A stretch of 64,000 bases of DNA, from the NCBI RefSeq assembly GCF_021390575.1, contig NZ_JAJEJQ010000003.1:62001-126000 (forward strand), in the 5' to 3' direction. A model generated the notes under the pieces. That model ran no database searches. It was not told the origin of the DNA and saw only the letters and a list, made by a program, of their open reading frames with translations. Positions 26,522-34,301 of the stretch are shown here, one piece after another (positions within the stretch are counted from its first letter, which is position 1; each line of letters begins with the position of its first letter). This stretch comes from Paraburkholderia adhaesiva (GTDB taxonomy: Bacteria > Pseudomonadota > Gammaproteobacteria > Burkholderiales > Burkholderiaceae). A program made the translations under genes and the position numbers.

Positions 26522-27492
26522 GCGCCCCCCGTGAGGTGCAACTCGAAACGCTACAGGTCGGCGCCATCCGCATGCGTGTCGCGCTGCAGGGCGATGGGCC
26601 GCTCGTGGTGTTTTGCCATGGATTTCCGGAGTCGTGGGTATCCTGGCGCGCGCAAATGGCCGCGGTCGCCGATGCGGGCTACCGCGCCGCGGCACCGGAC
26701 ATGCGCGGCTACGGCGGCACAGACGCGCCGGCCGACCCTGCCCAATACACGATGCTGCACCACGCAGGCGACATGGTGGAACTGGTCAGAGTGCTCGGTG
26801 CCGGTTCGGCGGTGATCGTGGGCCACGACTGGGGCGCGCCCGCAGCCTGGACCAGTGCGCTGCTACGGCCCGATGTTTTCCGAGCCGTCGTCGGCATGAG
26901 CGTGCCCTATGTTCCGCCCGCGAAGACCGACGTGCTGACGGCACTCGAGCGGCAGGGCGTGACGACCTTCTACATGCAGTACTTCGAGCAGGAGGGTGTG
27001 GCGGAGGAGGAGCTTCAGGCCGATGTAGCGGCGACGCTGCGCCGCGTCACGTTCAGCATGTCGGGCGACGGCCCGGGCCGCATGGTCGCAGGCGTGCTCA
27101 CGCCGGGCGCCCGCTTCCTCGACACCACCGTCGACCCCGATGTATTGCCGGATTGGCTTCTTCAGGATGACCTCGATTATGTCGTCGACGAGTTCCGACG
27201 CACCGGATTCCGTGGTGGGTTGAACTGGTACCGCGCGATCCGCAGGAGCGCGGAACTGCTCGCCCCCTGGTATGGTTGCCCGATTCGTCAGCCATCGCTC
27301 TTTATCGGCGGCTCGCGCGACGATGTACTCAAATTTCCCGGCATGCAGCAGCGCGTCGCTACGTTGCAGCAAGTGCTGCCGGGGTTGCGCGGTGCCCACG
27401 TGCTCGAAGGCGCGGGCCATTGGCAGCAGCGCGAACGCGCCCCGGAAGTGAACCGGTTGCTACTCTCCTTCCTGAACGAACTCGATGGGTGA
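26518..27492 (+). CDS. Epoxide hydrolase-type alpha/beta hydrolase
   Basis: 324 residues from a GTG at 26518 that overlaps the previous stop (GTGA), with GCGGAGGC upstream. Motifs: oxyanion-hole HGFPESW, RGYGGTD, nucleophile elbow GHDWGAP (Asp104), and a C-terminal EGAGHW histidine. The Asp nucleophile with HGFPE and RGYG is the epoxide hydrolase signature, distinguishing it from Ser-type esterases. It should open an epoxide to a vicinal diol through an alkyl-enzyme intermediate. Coupling to the upstream flavoprotein suggests joint action. A longer in-frame reading back to 26182 lies inside the upstream gene and is not credible. Confidence 0.9.
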   Translation: MSAPREVQLETLQVGAIRMRVALQGDGPLVVFCHGFPESWVSWRAQMAAVADAGYRAAAPDMRGYGGTDAPADPAQYTMLHHAGDMVELVRVLGAGSAVIVGHDWGAPAAWTSALLRPDVFRAVVGMSVPYVPPAKTDVLTALERQGVTTFYMQYFEQEGVAEEELQADVAATLRRVTFSMSGDGPGRMVAGVLTPGARFLDTTVDPDVLPDWLLQDDLDYVVDEFRRTGFRGGLNWYRAIRRSAELLAPWYGCPIRQPSLFIGGSRDDVLKFPGMQQRVATLQQVLPGLRGAHVLEGAGHWQQRERAPEVNRLLLSFLNELDG

Positions 27493-27779
27493 GCTGCACA
27501 ATTGCGCGGCACGATGCCCCGCATGGGGCGGCGGTCGGGAGGATGGCCAATCGATTGTTGATCGATCAACTCGACCGGGTGGACGACGACTAACTTTGTG
27601 TAGCGGGTCGCAGTGGGCCGCGTCTGAACGGCGGTTCAGGATGGTCTTGTGCATCAATCGCCAGACAAGATGAGCAAGGCGCTGCGTCGGGCAAACATCA
27701 TCCAACTGCACCCCACCAAACGCTTTGACCGCCCAGTCCACCACTTCTGTACCAATCGCTCACTACAGGAGAACAAAAC

Positions 27780-28559
27780 ATGGCGATGAACCGACGTACC
27801 TTTTCGACCGCCGTAATTGTGGGCACCGCAAGCGTTCTCGTGTCAACACGCGCGATTGCGATCCGCTCTGCGCCGGTGAAAGCACGCAATGTTGTTCTCG
27901 CGCACGGCCTGTTTGCGGACGGCTCATGCTGGCTGGATGTCATTGCCCGGCTACAAGCTAAAGGAATGAATTGCACAGCCGTGCAAAATCCTCTGACGAC
28001 CTTGCCCGAGGCGGTGACCGCCGTTACCCGCGTGCTGGATCGACAGGACGGTCCGACGGTCCTCGTAGGCCACTCCTTCTCCGGGATGATCGTCACAGAG
28101 GCCGGCGTTCATCCAACGGTCTCCGCGCTGGTCTACGTGGCGGCACGAGCACCGGATGCCGGCGAGGACTATACGACACTTGCAAAAACCTACCCTGCGC
28201 CACCGGCGTCAGCCGGCATTGTCTTTGACGGCGATGAGGGGCGCCTCACCGAGGCCGCATTCCTGCGTGACTTCGCCGGCGACCTTCCGGAAGAACGGGC
28301 CCGGACGCTGTACGCGGTTCAGGAGCCGTTCCACAAGGCCTTACTGGCGGGAAAGACGACTAATGCCGCATGGAGATCGAAGCCCAGCTTTTACGCTGTT
28401 TCCACGCAAGATCGTACGATCAATCCAGATCTTCAACGCTTCATGGCCAAGCGTATGGAGGCCAGAACAATCGAGGTGAAGTCAAGCCACTTGTCGTTGA
28501 TTTCACATCCCGATGAGATCAGTGGACTCATCCTGGAAGCTGCCGGACAGTCCGCCTGA
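27780..28559 (+). CDS. Exported alpha/beta hydrolase
   Basis: 259 residues, start preceded by ACAGGAGAAC. The N-terminus MAMNRRTFSTAVIVGTASVLVS is a signal peptide with a twin-arginine-like start, so export by Tat is likely. The hydrolase core has VVLAHGLFADGSCW, nucleophile GHSFSGM (Ser99), and a late His in SSHLSLISHP. This is the short alpha/beta hydrolase type seen in many proteobacterial esterase-like proteins. Substrate unknown. It is separated by 287 bases from the epoxide hydrolase and probably has its own promoter. Confidence 0.85.
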   Translation: MAMNRRTFSTAVIVGTASVLVSTRAIAIRSAPVKARNVVLAHGLFADGSCWLDVIARLQAKGMNCTAVQNPLTTLPEAVTAVTRVLDRQDGPTVLVGHSFSGMIVTEAGVHPTVSALVYVAARAPDAGEDYTTLAKTYPAPPASAGIVFDGDEGRLTEAAFLRDFAGDLPEERARTLYAVQEPFHKALLAGKTTNAAWRSKPSFYAVSTQDRTINPDLQRFMAKRMEARTIEVKSSHLSLISHPDEISGLILEAAGQSA

Positions 28560-29387
28560 CCTGCAACGAAAAAATTAGAAAATAGATGGCGGCACCTTGA
28601 AAATGCATGCACGTTCGAACTGGAAACCGAGCTTCAGACGCAAGACCAAACATCTGAATCAATCTACCCGTGGGTCTGAACGGCGAATGCTACTTTCCGC
28701 ATCGCGGCCCCAAAGCGGTTTGTGCTATTCGGTCCCGGCGATAATTTTCGTCGCAGCGAGTAGCGCCCCGGCAAGGGGCAGCGCATCCAGGTTGTTTTGC
28801 GAAAGTTTCTAGCGAAATCGTTCGGTGCATTAAGCGAATGGCCGATTTCAGTTTCAGATCTGCCGTCAATACGTTGCGCGATCGAACGTCGGCATAGGAT
28901 CGATCGAGGCCGACCGCATCGACCGGTTGAATCCACGGCCAGTAAGCGCCCTTCACCTGGAACGCAGCCCAGTCATTCCGGCGGCAGCGCCCTGGAAACG
29001 GCCAGTCTATCGGCTGATCTGGTACAAATTCTGGGGCTGCGGTGCGCAGCTCCATCCGTGCGATCCCGTCGCAGTAGGTGCGTTTTCGCCCGATGCTTGT
29101 GCCCGCCCGCCAACTCTGTCTAACCTGCCCGCTATTCCAGGCAAGGGGGCGCAGCCAGACAGGGCCGCATCGCTTCGCCCGCAGAACGGGCCGACTGGTG
29201 AAACAGTTACAAGAAACCTATTGACGCTGGTCCGCACCGCGGGTACCCTTCGATCCGAAGTTCAAGAAGTTCGATTGCTGTTCATCAATTGCTCGCTCCT
29301 CAGCGGTATTCGTTGTCCTCTCCCTCCTTGAAGCTTCACGCACTCTTTAATAGAGTAAATCTTCGTATTTTTTCTCAAGGATTCTTC
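28560..29387. other. Non-coding region, about 830 bases
   Basis: A 121-codon minus-strand frame (28690-29055, starting MELRTAAPEFVPDQ) was considered; it has no ribosome binding site or known family and may be a degenerate repeat. The last 60 bases are AT-rich and form the cspA 5' UTR and promoter region. Confidence 0.45.
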
Positions 29388-29591
29388 ATGGATACCGGCA
29401 CCGTTAAGTGGTTCAACGACAGCAAAGGCTTTGGCTTCATCACCCCGGACAAGGGCGGCGACGACCTGTTCGCTCACTTCTCCGAAATCAGGAGCGACGG
29501 CTTCAAGACGTTGGCTGAAAATCAGAAGGTGAGCTTCGAAACGAAGCAAGGCCCGAAGGGGCTGCAAGCGGCTAACATCAAGCCGCTGTAA
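29388..29591 (+). CDS. cspA: Cold-shock protein (CspA family)
   Basis: 67 residues: MDTGTVKWFNDSKGFGFI... with RNP1 KGFGFI and RNP2 DLFAHF, the canonical single cold-shock domain. It binds single-stranded RNA/DNA and acts as an RNA chaperone. AAGGA lies 8 bases ahead of the ATG in an AT-rich 5' UTR, as usual for csp genes. It begins a group of small translation-related genes (unknown 74-aa protein, IF-1, S21) on the same strand. The symbol is for the family; Burkholderia have several csp paralogues. Confidence 0.95.
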   Translation: MDTGTVKWFNDSKGFGFITPDKGGDDLFAHFSEIRSDGFKTLAENQKVSFETKQGPKGLQAANIKPL

Positions 29592-29601
29592 ATTTGAAGG
29601 G

Positions 29602-29627
29602 CCCGGCCTCCAGCGATGGACGCCGGG
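29602..29627 (+). terminator. Hairpin downstream of cspA
   Basis: CCCGGC (29602-29607) pairs with GCCGGG (29622-29627) with an inner CCA/TGG pair. The T content after the stem is low, so termination strength is uncertain. Confidence 0.35.
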
Positions 29628-29869
29628 TTGCAGCGACACCCTCGCGGAGCTTTGGCTCCCTCAGTTGGCGCGACCACTCCTGGTTGGCATCTGTTTATTG
29701 AGCAGCTTGCCAGGCGCCATACGCCTCGTTGCACCTCATTCTCCCCTCAGGCTTCAACGCCATTTTTCGCTTTTCGACCGCTTCAGAATTCGGCTCGAAT
29801 GGCATTGAATCGGCGCACCCGTGCACTTTTCGCGCGGGACGTGCGCACTTAAATATCATTAAAATTAAA

Positions 29870-30094
29870 ATGCAGAACAAACCAGTTCAACAATACAACG
29901 GCTATGCCGTCCAACCCTCGACGCATCGTTTGCCCGACGGTAGTTTTTCATCCAACGTTCTGCTCGAACGCATCGACAGCGCGCGAGCCGAAGGCCGCTA
30001 CTGGTTCTATTCGCTCGATTACTTCAAGAGTGAAGAGCAAGCGTTGCAGCATTCGACCCGCTGGGCGCGCAACTGGGTCGATACGCGCGGTTAA
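29870..30094 (+). CDS. Conserved-looking small protein, unknown function
   Basis: 74 residues starting MQNKPVQQYNGYAV, after an A-rich but weak ribosome binding stretch. The body (YAVQPSTHRLPDGSFSSNVLLERIDS, GRYWFYSLDYFKSEEQALQHSTRWARNW) is a well-behaved small alpha/beta-like sequence with no signal peptide. I do not recognise a named family. It lies between cspA and infA on the same strand, so a link to cold adaptation or translation is only positional inference. A longer in-frame reading from 29729 is not favoured. Confidence 0.65.
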   Translation: MQNKPVQQYNGYAVQPSTHRLPDGSFSSNVLLERIDSARAEGRYWFYSLDYFKSEEQALQHSTRWARNWVDTRG

Positions 30095-30619
30095 AGACGA
30101 CGCTGCAGTTCGAAAGTCCCAGCGCCTCTGAGGCATCAGGGCGGGTGCGACAAAGCGCGCCCAAATATCACGCGCGATCCCGAACTGCGCATCGTCTGCA
30201 CGGATGGCTGACAACGCCCCTTCCTTCTGGCCCCGCCACTATCGGCGGGGCAGATGGCGGCCTTCGGTTACAATGCTGCATTAACCCGCTTCGCACAGCA
30301 CGCGAAAAGACGCGTGTTGGTTAGTCGCGAATCTTCATTTGTTTGTTAGTCCAGAGAGACCAGCGATAACAGCGCTGGCTGGACTGCACGCCCCGAATCA
30401 CATCGGACCGGTATTGCGAGCCGCCGCGTCCGACCAAACCCCTCGCGTACCTGATTCGCCGACCGGACATGGCGGTGTCCATGATTCCCAGGACGTGAGG
30501 GCTGCCCAGCAAATTTCATGCTTCCCGCTACCGCGCGAGCGCGTGTCGAACGACGCACGCGGCTTCTTCCTCCACGCGGCATCCGAGCGCATGTCCCGCC
30601 AATTGATCAGGAACCTTGA
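30095..30619. other. Non-coding region upstream of infA
   Basis: About 525 bases. No gene supported; minus-strand frames here continue into infA as shadows. A short AT-rich segment at 30325-30350 could be the infA promoter area. Confidence 0.4.
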
Positions 30620-30886
30620 ATGGCCAAAGAAGAACTGCTGGAACTCGACGGTATCGTTGAGGAAGTGCTGCCAGACAGCCGCTACCGCGTTACGCTCGAC
30701 AATGGCGTGGTGGTAGGAGCGTATGCGTCCGGTCGTATCCGCAAGAATCACATTCGCATCCTTGCGGGCGATCGGGTAACGCTGGAACTCTCTGTGTACG
30801 ACCTGACGAAAGGACGAATCAATTTTCGGCATAAGGATGAACGGAGCGGCGGCGCAACGCAAAACGGCGCATTTCGCCGTCGTTGA
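30620..30886 (+). CDS. infA: Translation initiation factor IF-1
   Basis: 88 residues starting MAKEELLELDGIVEEVLPDSRYRV. The S1-like OB fold has ASGRIRKNHIRILAGDRVTLELSVYDLTKGRINFRHK, matching IF-1 throughout. IF-1 binds the ribosomal A site during initiation. It is longer than the usual 72 residues because of a C-terminal extension (DERSGGATQNGAFRRR). Burkholderia carry a standard infA in the ribosomal protein operon, so this is most likely the second, variant copy. AGGAACC precedes the ATG. rpsU follows 108 bases downstream. Confidence 0.95.
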   Translation: MAKEELLELDGIVEEVLPDSRYRVTLDNGVVVGAYASGRIRKNHIRILAGDRVTLELSVYDLTKGRINFRHKDERSGGATQNGAFRRR

Positions 30887-30994
30887 TGGCGCGATACGCG
30901 ACCGTTAGCTGTGACCCTTACCTGTGCCACGACGCTGCGCGCACATCCACATCACCATTCGCCATTGCTTCCTGATTCCAACAAAGGAAAAAAG

Positions 30995-31207
30995 TTGACT
31001 ACCGTAATTCTGAAACCCGACGAGCCTGTGGAAGTTGCATTGCGCCGTTTCCGTCGCGCGATCGAGCGCACCGGCTTGATTCCGGAGCTGCGTGCCCGGA
31101 CAGCCTATGAAAAACCGACCGCAGAACGCAAGCGCAAAAAAGCTGCTGCAGTGGCACGCGTGCGCAAGCAGATCAAACGGTCGTTGCCGCCGAAAAAGCG
31201 GTACTGA
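30995..31207 (+). CDS. rpsU: 30S ribosomal protein S21
   Basis: 70 residues from a TTG start at 30995, chosen because AAAGGAAAAAAG is directly upstream and the S21 family begins here (TTVILKPDEPVEVALRRFRRAIERTG). The rest, LRARTAYEKPTAERKRKKAAAVARVRKQIKRSLPPKKRY, is canonical. A reading from 30911 would add 28 non-family residues. S21 sits near the anti-Shine-Dalgarno region of 16S rRNA and affects initiation. The TTG start suggests low or controlled translation. Probably one of several rpsU copies. Confidence 0.94.
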   Translation: MTTVILKPDEPVEVALRRFRRAIERTGLIPELRARTAYEKPTAERKRKKAAAVARVRKQIKRSLPPKKRY

Positions 31208-31536
31208 CCGGGCAGCCATGCTGGAGCGGCCGTCTCGTGCCCAGCCGGTGTCTTGCGTAACCTCCGCATGGGTAATCGTTTCTGATCTGGGCCGAGTGGC
31301 CGGTTGAGTTCGCATACCGGCCACCCGATTTTCTGCGATCGATAGACCGCTCAGAGTCGGCTGCGGAAGTTCGAGACTGACGTGCGCCGCCCCCGACTGC
31401 CAACTTCGATTTCCCGGTTCGGCCAGGAGAGGTCGTTCGACATCTCCATCGCGGTGCCATTCGAGCAGCCGACTCGCGTCTAACCTTGTACCTTCGCGGT
31501 CGGATTCCTGTTGGCCCCGATGCCTCTGAACTGCCG
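31208..31536. other. Non-coding region with dispersed repeat
   Basis: About 330 bases between convergent genes, carrying repeat copy B. The minus-strand frame through it is interpreted as a repeat-derived spurious frame. Confidence 0.45.
31356..31425 (+). repeat. Intergenic repeat, copy B
   Basis: Second copy of the element at 24614-24686, same orientation, with the shared core CGACTGC-AACTTCGATTTCC-GGTTCGGCCA. Surrounding bases diverge. Confidence 0.6.
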
Positions 31537-32028
31537 TCATTCACGGACGGAAGGCAAATGAAACACCTCGGGAACGTCCAGCCCCAATCTATCCAGGCAG
31601 GGCTTGGTCGCGACTACGCCCAGGTTAGTCCCTCCCATTGCAGACTCGAAGCAATTCTTCGATTCCAGGACTATTTCCGTCGTGACGCCCAGTTGATCAA
31701 ATTCGACGATCATTCGTCGGTCGTGCATGTCCACAGTACCAACGCCACCGCCTCCCGCACCCGCGACTATGACAAGGGCCAATCCACCCACCGTGTAGTT
31801 GCTGCCATACTCCACCCAGGACTCATCGACCGCCACGGCGTCGGGCTCACCGAACTGCATTAAAACGTCCTCGCGGGTGGACTCGCCCTTCTTGATTGTT
31901 TGCGGGACGGTCGCGGGGACGTTGGCGCGTGAATCGTAATAGCCTGGTGGAATCGGCACCGGGCAAGCAACCAGCAGCAACGCGGCACCACCGGCAAACC
32001 CGATCGTCCTGAGCAAGCGTGCACACAT
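31537..32028 (-). CDS. BamE/SmpA-like lipoprotein, copy 1
   Basis: 163 residues from the ATG at 32028 (a GTG at 32040 is an alternative). A lipoprotein signal ends in the lipobox LLVAC (Cys22). The mature protein has KKGESTREDVLMQFGEPDAVAVDESWVEY, the repeat-like motif of the SmpA/OmlA (BamE) fold, then a Gly-rich hydrophobic stretch VGGLALVIVAGAGGGGVGTV. It is expected to be anchored to a membrane facing the periplasm. It is the second gene of a pair with another lipoprotein. Not BamE itself, since context and length differ; function unknown. Confidence 0.75.
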   Translation of the reverse strand: MCARLLRTIGFAGGAALLLVACPVPIPPGYYDSRANVPATVPQTIKKGESTREDVLMQFGEPDAVAVDESWVEYGSNYTVGGLALVIVAGAGGGGVGTVDMHDRRMIVEFDQLGVTTEIVLESKNCFESAMGGTNLGVVATKPCLDRLGLDVPEVFHLPSVRE

Positions 32029-32043
32029 CGTTGAAGTCACCGA

Positions 32044-32382
32044 TCAAGGTGAGTTCGGAACGTCCCGGATTCTGACCAGGGAGTGGCGCCGCAGCACGCC
32101 GTGCTCGTCGAAGGCCAGTACCAGACTGAACTTGCCGTTCCATGCTTTTTCTTTTCGCCGCATCAAGATGTAGCCAGCCTGATCCTCATCCAGCAGATAG
32201 GTCAGGATGCTCCCTCCCTCAAACGTCGAGCTGGGTTCCGCCAGGTGCAGGTAGACATCCTCGCGTGTCGTCGAGCCATCCTGCAGGAACGCCAGCAGAT
32301 CCCGGTTGCCCACTGGCGTCATGCAGCCTGCGAGCACGGCCGTCAATACGACGACTACCGGCAGGTACGATCTCGCACGCAT
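32044..32382 (-). CDS. BamE/SmpA-like lipoprotein, copy 2
   Basis: 112 residues. Signal MRARSYLPVVVVLTAVLAGC ends in lipobox LAGC (Cys20). The mature part starts with LQDGSTTREDVYLHLAEPSSTFEGGSILTY, the same G-x-TTREDV-x5-EP motif as the next gene, then YILMRRKEKAWNGKFSLVLAFDEHGVLRR, a typical SmpA/OmlA beta-strand ending. It lies just upstream of the other lipoprotein, so they probably arose by duplication and may work together at the cell envelope. Function unknown. Confidence 0.75.
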   Translation of the reverse strand: MRARSYLPVVVVLTAVLAGCMTPVGNRDLLAFLQDGSTTREDVYLHLAEPSSTFEGGSILTYLLDEDQAGYILMRRKEKAWNGKFSLVLAFDEHGVLRRHSLVRIRDVPNSP

Positions 32383-32846
32383 CCGGCGGCCTCACGAATT
32401 GTTGGCAATCGTGGTGAACGACGCCAGTCGTAACGGGTTCGACTGCGCCTGGGGCAGACCCTGCACTGCAGCTACCTTCAGCATAGGCGAATTGGTGCAG
32501 CACATGGCGCGCTCCGCCAAACTGCCACAAGCCGAGAAACGTCAGTTGACGATTTGCAGACGGGAGGTAGCCGACCCTCCGCGTTAGCTGAACTGATGTC
32601 CCCGAGAAAACGGGCTGGATATCTGTACCACTCGGTTTTTCCGCCGTTTATCCCCGACAGCGTGACCGGCGGGAGCAGGTCGAACAGAGCCCTTCCGCAA
32701 AAATCTGCCGAAAACCAATAAAAAAGCGTGCGTATGCGCTACAGCGCATACGCACGCCTCCTGCTCGCCCATCCAATAAACGCGTGTCCGCCGCGTTAGC
32801 TATTGGCCTGGACACACCGGGCTTCGCCGCCTGAACTTCCGCCCGG
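32383..32846. other. Non-coding region with the nrdB terminator
   Basis: About 460 bases. It holds the rho-independent terminator of nrdB (listed separately) and presumably the promoter of the two lipoproteins. Nothing else recognised. Confidence 0.5.
32720..32757 (-). terminator. Rho-independent terminator of nrdB
   Basis: On the minus strand a perfect 14-bp stem (arms 32744-32757 and 32726-32739) with a 4-base loop is followed by six T. It lies 90 bases after the nrdB stop. Confidence 0.85.
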
Positions 32847-33878
32847 CTAACTCCAGTTCAACGCTCCCCCGGTCTGATAGTCGGTCACGCGCGTTTCGAA
32901 GAAATTCTTTTCCTTGCGCAAGTTGGCCTGCTCGTCGAGCCACGGGAGCACATTTTCCGCTCCGGGAAACGGCGCAGGCATACCCAGCTGCCCCGCACGC
33001 CGGTTCGCGATGTAGCGAAACTGGCCGCAGTGCAGATCAGCTGAGTAGCCCAGAATGGGTTCGCGCAGAATATAGCGCGCGTAAGCGGCTTCAGCGGCAT
33101 CCGCCTCTTCCCAGATCTGCTGTACGGCGCGCGGATCGAGGCTCAGGTTTTCTTCCTCCAGCAATTGCCGGATGACGCGAATACCAAAGCCGCAATGAAG
33201 CACCTCGTCGCGCATGATGTACTGAAACTGTTGTGCGGTCGCTTTCATCAAGCCGCGCCGCTGTAGCGCGAACACCGGCGTAAAGCCGTTATAGAACCAG
33301 CAACCCTCGAACACCGCCGCAAAGAAAAGATACGCGAGCGCGAATTCGTGAAGCGCGTCCCGGTCGGTCAAATCAAGTCCGGAAGTCAATATGCGTTCGA
33401 GACGCCTGTTCGCCATGGCAATCTTGGCGTGGATCTCAGGCACGACGCGATAGCGGTTATAGACCTCCTGCTGATCCAGTCCCAGGCTCTCGATGCAATG
33501 CTGATACGTCCACGTATGCAAGGCCTCTTCGTAAACCTGCCGGGCCTGATAGATCTGCAACTCGGGGGCCGTCATCTTTTCCATGACCGCGAGCCCGATG
33601 TTGCGCATGGCGAGGATATCGGACGTGGTGAGATAGGCCAGCACGTTTTCGAAAACGTGGCGCTCCGTTGCGGTGAGGCGATGCTGGTAATCATGCACGT
33701 CATCGCTCATCGATATTTCGAGCGGCGTCCAGTGATTGCGGTTTGCGTTCAGAAAACATTCCCACGCCCACGGATACCGGAATGGCGCGAGCTGGTTGAT
33801 ATCTCCGCGACCGTTGACGACGCGCTTGTCTTCCGCACGTGTAGGTTGAAGTTGTGAATCCGTCTTGCCACTAAGCAT
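32847..33878 (-). CDS. nrdB: Class Ia ribonucleotide reductase beta subunit
   Basis: 343 residues. It carries the diiron/tyrosyl-radical site: Asp87 (TTSDILAMRN), Glu118 and His121 with radical Tyr125 (YEEALHTWTYQH), Glu191 (FEGCWFYNGF), Glu225 and His228 (RDEVLHCG). The subunit generates the radical used by NrdA to make deoxyribonucleotides. No nrdA lies in this window; the gene stands with only a 50-codon ORF ending three bases upstream and a strong terminator downstream. CTAAGG precedes the ATG. It may pair with an NrdA encoded elsewhere. Confidence 0.94.
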   Translation of the reverse strand: MLSGKTDSQLQPTRAEDKRVVNGRGDINQLAPFRYPWAWECFLNANRNHWTPLEISMSDDVHDYQHRLTATERHVFENVLAYLTTSDILAMRNIGLAVMEKMTAPELQIYQARQVYEEALHTWTYQHCIESLGLDQQEVYNRYRVVPEIHAKIAMANRRLERILTSGLDLTDRDALHEFALAYLFFAAVFEGCWFYNGFTPVFALQRRGLMKATAQQFQYIMRDEVLHCGFGIRVIRQLLEEENLSLDPRAVQQIWEEADAAEAAYARYILREPILGYSADLHCGQFRYIANRRAGQLGMPAPFPGAENVLPWLDEQANLRKEKNFFETRVTDYQTGGALNWS

Positions 33879-33881
33879 GCC

Positions 33882-34034
33882 TTAGAGTCCTTTGGCCAGA
33901 TTAATTGAAACACCGCGTTTGAATGAAACCAGCTGGTCGCCGGTCCGCAACAGAACGTCTTCGGTGAGACCCGCCTCGCCAGCACCACCCGTGACAATGT
34001 CCGCATTCACCGCGAATTTCTGAACAAACATCAT
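33882..34034 (-). CDS. 50-aa ORF immediately upstream of nrdB
   Basis: The frame MMFVQKFAVNADIVTGGAGE...VSFKRGVSINLAKGL ends three bases before the nrdB ATG, and its last codons form the nrdB ribosome binding site. Composition looks protein-like. No family recognised and no strong Shine-Dalgarno ahead of its ATG pair. It may be a small protein co-expressed with NrdB, a leader that couples nrdB translation, or a remnant of a longer upstream gene. It is below the size usually annotated. Confidence 0.45.
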   Translation of the reverse strand: MMFVQKFAVNADIVTGGAGEAGLTEDVLLRTGDQLVSFKRGVSINLAKGL

Positions 34035-34301
34035 CAAAATCAAATCATGTCGACAGACGAGGACTTTGGTGACAGCCGATGTTTCTGTCCATACTGCGAA
34101 AGTGGGACGAGAAACGCACGACTGGTCCCTTCTGGCTAGTCCACTTTGCGTAGTCCGTCAGCGTGCGAGCGAGCGCGACCAAATTTTTGTAATCTATTCC
34201 TGAATACATACCGGACACCAGCGACCAATTGACCCGCGTGTGTCGGCTCCATGCAGGTCATGTGACCGCTATACTTCCTGTCCACTATTCCATCGGGCAT
34301 C

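Noticed and set aside
28690..29055. 121-codon minus-strand frame starting MELRTAAPEF
   Set aside because: No ribosome binding site and no recognised family. It may be a degenerate repeat, so it was not called as a gene.
34160..34301. TPP riboswitch upstream of thiM
   Set aside because: The conserved THI-box phrases (CTGAGA, ACCTGATC type) are absent.
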